Shown: positions 10,483 to 15,767 of the stretch, piece by piece
Numbering within the stretch: position 1 is the first letter of the stretch
Layout: each line of letters starts with the position of its first letter
Origin: Actinomycetota bacterium
Lineage (GTDB): Bacteria > Actinomycetota > Acidimicrobiia > Acidimicrobiales > GCA-2861595
Length of the DNA: 15,767 nt
Direction: 5' to 3'
Assembly: GCA_016781225.1 (NCBI GenBank)
Contig: JADDQT010000021.1
Coordinates: 1-15,767, forward strand
Translations under genes and position numbers: made by a program
The notes under the pieces: model-generated
What the model saw: the letters and a program-made list of their open reading frames with translations, nothing else
The model's database searches: none
What the model was told of the DNA's origin: nothing

Positions 10483-12126
10483 GCGGTCCGACACGTAGTC
10501 GCGCAGCCACTGTTCGAACTGCGGGGGCGGGAGCGGACGGCTCCAGTGGTAGCCCTGGGCAAAGTCACAGCCGAACTGCCCGAGGATCCCGAGCTCGACG
10601 GGGGTCTCCACCCCTTCGGCCACCACGGTGAGAGCCAAGGCGTGAGCCAAACCGATGACCGCGCTGACGATCGCCTCGACTTTGTCGTTGCTCCCGAGAT
10701 CGGCGACGAAGGACCGGTCCAGCTTCAGACCGTCGAGGGGGAAGAGGCGGAGATAGCTGAGTGAGGAGTACCCGATGCCGAAATCATCGACCTCGAGGCG
10801 CACGCCCAGATCCTTCAAGGGCTTGAGTGCCGCCCAAGCCCTGTCGCCGTCCTCGATCAGGACTGTCTCCGTGATCTCGAGCGAGAGCGCCGATGGCTCG
10901 ATCTCCGTGTCCCGAAGGACGTCGGATACCAACTCGTGGAGATCGGGGTCCCCAAGCTGGCGGCCGGACAGGTTCACTGACACGGTAAGCCCCAACTCCG
11001 GGAAGCGCTGGCGCCATTCGTGGGCCTGCCTCACGGCCTCTCTCATTACCCAGGCGCCGATGGACACGATCAGGCTGCTGTCCTCGGCGAGTGGGATGAA
11101 CTCTGCGGGTGCCACCGGTCCGGACTCGGGGCGCTCCCAGCGGAGTAACGCCTCGACGCCGGTGACGGAGCTCCTGTCGAGCCTGAGGATCGGCTGGTAG
11201 TGCACCCGCAGCTCGTCCCTCTCGATTGCTCTACTCAACGCATCCTCGGTTGCGAGCCTGCTGACAGCGCGATTATGGGCGGCTTCGTCGAAAAGCTCGT
11301 AGCCGGCTCCACCTCGTTGCTTCGCCCTCCACATCGCCGCTTCGGCGGTACGAAGGACGGCTTCGGGAGAGGTCTCCCTGTTCATCGCCACGGCGACCCC
11401 GATGCTGGCGGTCAGCGAGAGCTCGTGGTCGTCGACGACCAATGGGCCTTTGATCACCCAATCAAACCGCTCAGCGAGGACGACGGCGTGGCGCTCGTCT
11501 TCGAGATCCTCACACACGACGGCGAACTCATCCCCCGGTAGCCAGCCGCCAGCGCCGAGCCGACCCACCGTATCCGAGAGGCGCAGGTGCGTCTGCAGGC
11601 GGGTAGCCACATGAGCCAGCACTCGATCACCCACTTCGTGCCCCAGACGCTCGTTGACCAGTGCAAAGTGGTCGAGGTCCAAGACGAAGACGGCCAGCCC
11701 CATCGCCCGCCGCGAGGCGCGTGCCAACGCGGACCGGAGCTCGTCGACGAAGAGCGCTCGGTTGGGCAGGCCGGTAATGGGATCGAGCGGTTCTTGATCG
11801 CCCGACCTGACCTCACGCGCCGAGAGGCCCTCAACTTGGAGGAGGTAGTGCTCGAGGCTGTGGGGCGTGGCTTCGATCAAAGTGCTCGTGATGAGCGCCG
11901 CAACAACGCCACCGTCCGAGCGGATGAGCCTGCGCCGCCGCACCGTTACCAACCGCTCGGCGTCCTCGGTAATCGTGATGTCTTGAAGCCCGGACTCCAC
12001 GAGCTGGTCCCGTGGCCGGTCGAGTAGGTCACAGAGCGCTTGGTTCACCGCCAGCAGCCGCCCTTCCGGAGCCACCAAGGCCATGGGAACGACGGCGTGC
12101 TCGAAGGCGATGTCTCCTGGGCTCAA
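10474..12126 (-). CDS. PAS-GGDEF-EAL protein with an interrupted GGDEF loop; probable c-di-GMP phosphodiesterase
   Basis: A 550-residue soluble protein. A PAS domain covers about 8-110 (FEHAVVPMALVAPEGRLLAVN). The GGDEF domain (about 115-285) has DPITGLPNRALF, DLDHFALVNERLGH and an RxxD site (RLSD, 182-185). Its active loop reads RLGAGGWLPGDEF (189-201), so about six extra residues split the usual RLGGDEF and the second Gly is preceded by Pro; cyclase activity is doubtful. The EAL domain (about 297-545) is complete: E325 in EALLRW, SVNLSGRQ, LEITET, VDDFGIGYSSL, LKLDRSFV, AEGVET and AQGYHWSRPLP. Net c-di-GMP hydrolysis, perhaps with GGDEF as a GTP sensor, is the likeliest role (inference). 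The best start is TTG 12126, 23 bp after the secreted-peptide gene. The frame is open upstream to about 12217 without ATG or GTG, and the ATG at 12084 would cut into PAS. Confidence 0.9.
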   Translation of the reverse strand: MSPGDIAFEHAVVPMALVAPEGRLLAVNQALCDLLDRPRDQLVESGLQDITITEDAERLVTVRRRRLIRSDGGVVAALITSTLIEATPHSLEHYLLQVEGLSAREVRSGDQEPLDPITGLPNRALFVDELRSALARASRRAMGLAVFVLDLDHFALVNERLGHEVGDRVLAHVATRLQTHLRLSDTVGRLGAGGWLPGDEFAVVCEDLEDERHAVVLAERFDWVIKGPLVVDDHELSLTASIGVAVAMNRETSPEAVLRTAEAAMWRAKQRGGAGYELFDEAAHNRAVSRLATEDALSRAIERDELRVHYQPILRLDRSSVTGVEALLRWERPESGPVAPAEFIPLAEDSSLIVSIGAWVMREAVRQAHEWRQRFPELGLTVSVNLSGRQLGDPDLHELVSDVLRDTEIEPSALSLEITETVLIEDGDRAWAALKPLKDLGVRLEVDDFGIGYSSLSYLRLFPLDGLKLDRSFVADLGSNDKVEAIVSAVIGLAHALALTVVAEGVETPVELGILGQFGCDFAQGYHWSRPLPPPQFEQWLRDYVSDRTP

Positions 12127-12149
12127 GTGGGGTGAGTCCTCATGCCCTT

Positions 12150-12169
12150 TCAGGGAGTACAGACCCTGA
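12150..12169 (-). other. Hairpin at the end of the secreted-peptide gene
   Basis: On the minus strand TCAGGG and CCCTGA form a 6-bp stem around an 8-nt loop, and the final TGA of the stem is the peptide gene's stop codon. It lies between the peptide and PAS-GGDEF-EAL genes. It could attenuate readthrough or stabilise the upstream message; no U-tract follows. Confidence 0.3.
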
Positions 12170-12317
12170 TGTGGGTATAGGGCCAGCCGATGGTGAAGTC
12201 GACGCAGAAGCCGCTAGTGACGGCGGACAACCCGGAGTCGGCGTGGGCCACGCCTGGGGACGCGACGAGGAACAGCGACGCAACGGCGATGAGCAGGCGA
12301 CGAACTAGCTTGGTCAT
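12150..12317 (-). CDS. Small secreted peptide with two cysteines
   Basis: A 55-residue precursor. Its N-terminus MTKLVRRLL is followed by the hydrophobic core IAVASLFLVASPGV and a signal-peptidase site AHA|DSG (after residue 26). The predicted mature part is about 29 residues, with aromatic residues and two cysteines (C38 and C53) that could form one disulfide. ATG 12317 is supported by GGAGGG 5-6 nt upstream, one of the best ribosome sites in the window; an upstream ATG at 12338 adds seven residues and lacks this. I recognise no family. It precedes the PAS-GGDEF-EAL gene on the same strand (23-bp gap) and diverges from the sigma-factor gene. A sensory, signalling or cell-surface role is conceivable but unproven. 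Confidence 0.65.
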   Translation of the reverse strand: MTKLVRRLLIAVASLFLVASPGVAHADSGLSAVTSGFCVDFTIGWPYTHIRVCTP

Positions 12318-12339
12318 GAGAGCCCTCCTATGGAGCACG

Positions 12340-13425
12340 ATGCAGGAACACCAACACCCAGGTACACGTCGGCAAGCCCGCGTGATTACACAGATTCATC
12401 AAAGTTCTCACCTGGCGGACGTGTGGCCCGAGGTAGCCAGGCGCCTGGCGGCCCTGTTGCGGCGACGCGGCGTCGATCCCGCCACCAGTGAGGACATAGT
12501 CCAGGAGGTCGCCACCCGGGTTCTGGTGCACCGGGTTCCTTTCGACGGCGCTGACGACCTGTCTCGGTGGGCGGCCAAGGTTGCCCGAAACCTGGCCGTG
12601 GACCACTTTCGAGCGCAGCGCCACTTCATCGAAGAGCCGCCCGAGGATCGCCCCGCTGCGGTCGAGCTGGCGTCGATGGTCGAGCAACGAATGACCCTCG
12701 CCGCAGTCCGTGAAGAGCTGGGCCGCTTGGCTGCTCCCCAGCGCGCAGCCGTCCTCTCCCATCTGACCAGCCCGGCCATCGGCAACCGACGCGAAGATGT
12801 GCGGCTGGCGGTTCAACGCCACCGCGCACGGGCCCACTTGAAGCGCTTGTTGAAGGGCCTCGTTGGCGTGCTCGGGGGACTGTGGGGTGGTCGGCGCCTG
12901 GCACGGGGCGGCTCCAATGGTGCGGGCCTCCCGGTGGCCGCCCTGCCAGTGGCGGCAATGTTCACTGTGTTGGGAGCGCTGTTCCTGACGCGCCCCGATG
13001 CCCTTCCTTCCCAGTCAGGACCATTGGTGTCGGTCGTGCAGTCACCGTCAGAGGAAATCGATCCGGACGCGTCCCTGGCGCCGGCAGCGCCCGCTGCTCC
13101 CAATGCCGGGCACGAAGTGGCCCGCCCCGCCCTGCCCTCCTCGCCCCCGTCTGCTTTGCCAGCGGCATCTCGCAGTGTCGGCCCGAGTGACCTTTACGCT
13201 CCGCTGTATCGAGAGGTCGGAGCAGACGCTCCCGCCGTTCGGTCCGTAACGGTTCGGGTGGAGCCCAAGAAGGAAGATGACCGGATTGCCTGTGTGGATG
13301 GGACGCTGAAACCGGAGGCGGCCTGCGTACACAAAGGCGGGCCTTCGGCGAGGCTCTCGGGGCCTGGCGAGCCTCCTGTCGAGGCCCTGGTCGGCCAAGG
13401 CAACACGTCGGGCATCGAGCGCTGA
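12340..13425 (+). CDS. ECF-type sigma factor fused to a C-terminal transmembrane and extracytoplasmic domain
   Basis: A 361-residue protein. Residues about 28-96 match sigma region 2: EDIVQEVATRVLVHR resembles region 2.1, and LSRWAAKVARNLAVDHFRAQRR-like sequence (74-96) resembles region 2.4. Residues about 120-182 fit region 4: VREELGRLAAPQRAAVLSHL, then an HTH-like stretch ending AVQRHRARAHLKRLL. A Gly-rich linker leads to one hydrophobic helix (about 196-218, GLPVAALPVAAMFTVLGALF). A Pro/Ala/Ser-rich tail follows to 361, with one Cys pair (C315 and C324). The tail would lie outside the membrane, so this is a self-anchored sigma factor; some ECF groups are known to carry such C-terminal extensions. 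No separate anti-sigma gene is adjacent. ATG 12340 has GGAG about 5 nt upstream. Earlier in-frame starts (12190, 12319) would overlap the divergent peptide gene's start region. Confidence 0.78.
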   Translation: MQEHQHPGTRRQARVITQIHQSSHLADVWPEVARRLAALLRRRGVDPATSEDIVQEVATRVLVHRVPFDGADDLSRWAAKVARNLAVDHFRAQRHFIEEPPEDRPAAVELASMVEQRMTLAAVREELGRLAAPQRAAVLSHLTSPAIGNRREDVRLAVQRHRARAHLKRLLKGLVGVLGGLWGGRRLARGGSNGAGLPVAALPVAAMFTVLGALFLTRPDALPSQSGPLVSVVQSPSEEIDPDASLAPAAPAAPNAGHEVARPALPSSPPSALPAASRSVGPSDLYAPLYREVGADAPAVRSVTVRVEPKKEDDRIACVDGTLKPEAACVHKGGPSARLSGPGEPPVEALVGQGNTSGIER

Positions 13426-13580
13426 CGGGAGCCGAGCCGGCCAGCGGGGCGGGTCGCCTCGATCCCTTCTTTGCTCGCCCTCCGCGGTGACGACGGCGAT
13501 GGCGAAGCCTCACTGGCGGGCTTGGCGCTGACGCCCGGGACGGAACCGGGAGGAGGGGCTGGCCTATAGGGGGCTCGGCA

Positions 13581-13952
13581 TCAACCCAGGTAAATGAGCT
13601 CGGATTCGCCGTCGGCAACCTCGGTGAGGATCTGGCTGAGCGGCCGGGGCGTACCGCCGATGGCGTCGATCTGTTCGTCTGACACCGCACGGGTGTCGAC
13701 GCAGCCGGGTCAGAGGGAGACGAGAAAGGGAGCGTCGAGCGACTCCTTCACCTTCTGGCGCAGGCGGTCACCGTCCTCGGTGTCGGCGATACCGTCCGGC
13801 TGGGCCAGGCGCACGGCGTCACCGGCGAGGCGGACCTCCGCCTCGAGCCCCGCTTGGGCCGCCACCGTGGCGAAGTGGTAAGCGGACCATGACCGGTCCG
13901 GTTTGGTGCGGGTATCCGCCGCCGAAAAGAAGATCAGCTTTCTCCTTGCCAT
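13581..13952 (-). CDS. DsrE-family protein, probable selenoprotein (in-frame UGA read as selenocysteine at residue 81)
   Basis: DsrE-family proteins are small cytosolic sulfur-handling or redox proteins, often with a CxxC motif. ATG 13952 has a strong GGAGGAG site. Residues 1-80 show the fold: RRKLIFFSAADT, SWSAYHFATVAAQAGLEAEV, RLAGDAVRLAQ and VKESLDAPFLVSL. The frame then meets TGA (13712-13710) followed by PGCVDTRAVSDEQIDAIGG and a C-terminal strand ending ESELIYLG, with a final TGA at 13583-13581. Read through, it gives 123 residues, a normal length, and places the UGA as the first position of U-P-G-C where relatives carry CxxC. A SECIS-like hairpin starts 8 nt after the UGA. The alternatives are a nonsense mutation or sequencing error giving an 80-residue truncated protein. 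The gene overlaps the end of the oppF-like gene by 19 bp, so it is the last gene of that operon. No selA/B/C/D gene is in the window. To my recollection DsrE-like selenoproteins have been reported from marine metagenomes. Confidence 0.8.
13676..13701 (-). promoter_or_regulatory. SECIS-like stem-loop in the DsrE mRNA
   Basis: Read on the minus strand, CGTC and GACACC pair with GGTGTC and GACG. This makes ten base pairs with one bulged A (13680) on the 3' side and a five-nucleotide loop CGTGC (13691-13687). The stem starts 8 nt after the in-frame TGA and the apical loop starts 18 nt after it, within the range known for bacterial SECIS elements. The loop holds a G-U dinucleotide near its 5' side, as SelB-binding loops do. 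It lies wholly inside coding sequence, also as expected in bacteria. The bulge is an A on the 3' side rather than the 5' bulged U of E. coli fdhF. Confidence 0.65.
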
Positions 13953-14785
13953 GGCTCCTCCTGTGGTAGGTCCTGCGTCTCTCCTAAGTCCTCCATCCGG
14001 TCCACGTCACCGTCGCTCGCGGCCAGGAGCAACTTGGTGTAGTCGCTGCAGGGGCAGTTCACGACGTCGTCGCTGGGACCGACCTCCTCGATCCTCCCGT
14101 CGCGCATCACGACCATGCGGTCGGACACCCAGCGGGCCAGCGCCAGGTCGTGGGTGATGTACACGAAGGCGGTGCCGAAGCGGTCACGAATGTCGAGTAT
14201 GAGCTCCAGGATCCCCGCGCAGAGCGAGGCGTCCAGCATGGAGGTCGGCTCGTCGGCGATCACCAGCTTCGGCTCGGCCACCAGGGCCCGGGCCAGGGCC
14301 ACCCGCTGGCGTTGGCCGCCGGAGAGCTGATGGGGGAACCTCCGGCAGAAGACCGGCGCCGGGCGCAGGGCCACCTGCTCGACGGCCTTGGTGACGGGCT
14401 CGGCCCGGTCCGCCCGGCTGACACTGCGTATCGCGAGCGGCTCGCCCACCAGCGAGGATACGCGCAGCCCGGGGTGGAGCGACTGGTACGGGTCCTGCAG
14501 CACAAGGTGCATCCGCTGGCGGGCCTTGCGCAGCTCGCGGCCGGACAAGGCGCCGAGGTCGAGGCCGTCGAAGCGGACGCTGCCCTCGTCGGGCTTCTCC
14601 AGGCCGAGCATCAGCCGGGCGAGGGTGCTCTTGCCCGCTCCGCTCTCACCCACCAGGGCCACCACCTCCCCCTCCTCCACGGTGAGGGAGACGTCGTCGA
14701 CGGCGCGGATGTCGGCGCGGGAACGCTGCCTCCGGCGTGAGCCGAAGGACTTCGAGACGCCCTCGAGCTCGAGCACACGGGTCAC
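13934..14785 (-). CDS. Oligopeptide/dipeptide-type ABC transporter ATP-binding protein (OppF/DppF-like)
   Basis: A 283-residue ATPase that would power peptide (or nickel/sugar, depending on the binding protein) import with an OppD partner. It shows Walker A GESGAGKST (K52), Q-loop VLQDPYQSLHP, signature LSGGQRQRVALARAL, Walker B LVIADEPTSMLD and switch His in YITHDLALA. The basic insertion SRRRQRSRAD before AVDDVSLTVEEGE is slightly unusual. The C-terminus has CPCSDYTKLLLAA, corresponding to the family's end, then an acidic Gln/Glu-rich tail. The GTG start at 14785 overlaps the stop of the oppD-like gene (GTGA), which fixes it; the open frame further upstream is shadow sequence. The DsrE gene starts inside its last 19 bp. 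Permease and substrate-binding genes are not in the window, presumably upstream to the right. Confidence 0.9.
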   Translation of the reverse strand: MTRVLELEGVSKSFGSRRRQRSRADIRAVDDVSLTVEEGEVVALVGESGAGKSTLARLMLGLEKPDEGSVRFDGLDLGALSGRELRKARQRMHLVLQDPYQSLHPGLRVSSLVGEPLAIRSVSRADRAEPVTKAVEQVALRPAPVFCRRFPHQLSGGQRQRVALARALVAEPKLVIADEPTSMLDASLCAGILELILDIRDRFGTAFVYITHDLALARWVSDRMVVMRDGRIEEVGPSDDVVNCPCSDYTKLLLAASDGDVDRMEDLGETQDLPQEEPWQGES

Positions 14786-15767
14786 GAGGGCCGCCTCAGC
14801 AGGCAGGCCACGGCTGCGTTCCCCTTGCCGGCCGTCTCCAAGGTGGGGTCGTGGTCCGAGCAGGCCGCCGTCGCCTCCGAGCAGCGGGGCCGGAACTGGC
14901 AGCCCTCGGGCGCTCCGCTCAGGTCGGGCACCTCGCCGCTCAGTCCGGCGAGCGGCCGGCGCTCGCCGTGAAGCGACGGGAAGGCGCTGAACAGCGCCTG
15001 GGTGTAGGGGTGCTGGGGAGCGGAGGAGACGGTGGCGGCCGGCCCGTTCTCCACGATCCGCCCGGCGTACATCACCGCCAGCTCGTCGGCCACGCGGGAG
15101 ATGGTGGGCAGGTCGTGGGAGACGAGAAGGATGCCCATGTCGAACTCGTGGCGCAGCTCGAGGAGCAGCTTGAGGACCTGGGCCCGCGTCACCACGTCGA
15201 GGCCGCTGGCCGGCTCGTCGGCTACGAGCAGCGCGGGGTTGTTCACCACGGCCATGGCGATCACCGCTCGCTGGCGCATCCCACCCGAGAGCTCGTGGGG
15301 GAAGGCGTCGTGGCGGCGACGGTCGATACCCACCCGCTCCAGCAGATCGTGCGCCCGCTCGGTGGCGGCGTCGGCGCTCCTCGTCAGCCGGGCAGCCTCG
15401 GCCACCTGGGCCAGCACCGAATAGGCCGGGTTGAGGGCGTTCATGGCCGCTTGGGGCACCAAGGCGACGGTGCGGCCCCGGAACGGCGCCACCGCCGGGC
15501 GGGCCGGGCGGCCCAGTTCGCGGCCGGACAGCCACATCTCACCCGCTTCCACCCGGCCCGGGGGGCGGAGGACCCCGGCGGCGGTGAGGGCGATCGAGGT
15601 CTTGCCGCAACCCGACTCGCCCACCAGGCCGACGACGCGGCCCCGGCCGACGGTGAGGTCGACGTGGTCGACGGCTCGCACCGACGACCCGGGCAGCCGG
15701 TACTCGACGACGAGGCCTTCGAGGCGGAGGGCCGGGGCAGAGGCGGCATCCGGGGGGCCGGCGGGGA
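14782..15767 (-). CDS. Oligopeptide/dipeptide-type ABC transporter ATP-binding protein (OppD/DppD-like), 5' end outside window
   Basis: The frame is open to the right edge of the window with no start codon before the recognisable N-terminal strand ALRLEGLVVEYRLPG, so the true start lies beyond 15767. A GTG at 15681 would remove that strand. Motifs are Walker A GESGCGKTS, Q-loop ALVPQAAMNALNP, signature LSGGMRQRAVIAMA, Walker B LLVADEPASGLDV and switch His in LVSHDLPTI. The C-terminal Opp/Dpp extension is present: HPYTQALFSAFPSL, then GCQFRPRCSEATAAC with the conserved Cys pattern of this subfamily. Its TGA (14784-14782) overlaps the GTG of the oppF-like gene, so the two ATPases are co-translated as the usual heterodimer. 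Confidence 0.92.
   Translation of the reverse strand, partial: PAGPPDAASAPALRLEGLVVEYRLPGSSVRAVDHVDLTVGRGRVVGLVGESGCGKTSIALTAAGVLRPPGRVEAGEMWLSGRELGRPARPAVAPFRGRTVALVPQAAMNALNPAYSVLAQVAEAARLTRSADAATERAHDLLERVGIDRRRHDAFPHELSGGMRQRAVIAMAVVNNPALLVADEPASGLDVVTRAQVLKLLLELRHEFDMGILLVSHDLPTISRVADELAVMYAGRIVENGPAATVSSAPQHPYTQALFSAFPSLHGERRPLAGLSGEVPDLSGAPEGCQFRPRCSEATAACSDHDPTLETAGKGNAAVACLLRRPS

Noticed and set aside
12190..12339. N-terminal extension of the sigma factor from GTG/ATG codons at 12190 or 12319
   Set aside because: The extension is antisense to the secreted-peptide gene, which has a strong ribosome site and a signal peptide; the ATG at 12340 has its own GGAG.
13534..13550. Possible terminator hairpin (CCCGG / CCGGG, 7-nt loop) between the sigma gene and the DsrE gene
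   Set aside because: Only 5 bp, no T-run, and expected by chance at this GC content; the rest of the 155-bp convergent gap shows nothing else.
13594..13881. Plus-strand frame across the DsrE gene as an alternative explanation for the region
   Set aside because: Its translation is Ser/Arg/Ala-rich without any family resemblance, whereas the minus frame is DsrE-like on both sides of the TGA.
14150..14740. Plus-strand open frames across the oppDF-like genes
   Set aside because: Antisense shadows of ATPase genes whose Walker and signature motifs are on the minus strand.

Overview
The window is high-GC, dense DNA with GTG/TTG starts, 4-bp ATGA/GTGA gene overlaps and strong purine-rich ribosome binding sites. 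The protein style (multidomain c-di-GMP proteins, Pro/Thr-rich secreted tails, Opp-type ABC proteins) suggests an actinobacterium, possibly an uncultured Acidimicrobiia-like lineage; that placement is inference. There is no rRNA, tRNA, CRISPR array, insertion sequence or phage gene. No gene-free stretch exceeds about 155 bp.

Layout. (1) 1-936, minus: a glutathionyl-hydroquinone-reductase-like gene running off the left edge and carrying two +1 frameshifts. (2) 1056-1472, plus: a small two-helix membrane protein of the low-affinity iron permease family. (3) 1591-8267, plus: a two-gene signalling operon, a REC-GAF-EAL-REC-GGDEF response regulator followed by a 7-TM hybrid histidine kinase with two receivers and an Hpt domain. 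Together they look like a phosphorelay controlling c-di-GMP. (4) 8294-9475, minus: a damaged MscS-type channel translationally coupled to a Pro/Thr-rich anchored protein. (5) 9540-10438, plus: a hypothetical protein coupled to a VOC/glyoxalase-fold protein. (6) 10474-12317, minus: a small secreted peptide followed by a PAS-GGDEF-EAL protein whose GGDEF loop is interrupted. (7) 12340-13425, plus: an ECF-type sigma factor fused to a membrane anchor, diverging only 22 bp from the peptide gene. (8) 13581-15767, minus: oppD-like (cut by the window end), oppF-like, then a DsrE-family gene, all overlapping.

The most notable object is the DsrE-family gene at 13581-13952. Its reading frame is interrupted by one in-frame TGA (13712-13710) at the first position of a would-be CxxC motif. 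The same frame continues with DsrE-like sequence to a full family length of 123 residues. Eight nucleotides after the TGA lies a 10-bp hairpin with one bulge and a G-U-containing apical loop, placed as in bacterial SECIS elements. I read this as a probable selenoprotein (U81-P-G-C84) that standard gene calling would truncate to 80 residues.

The second theme is c-di-GMP: two separate EAL/GGDEF proteins, one in reversed EAL-before-GGDEF order with a pseudo-receiver, and one with a degenerate GGDEF loop that may act mainly as a phosphodiesterase.
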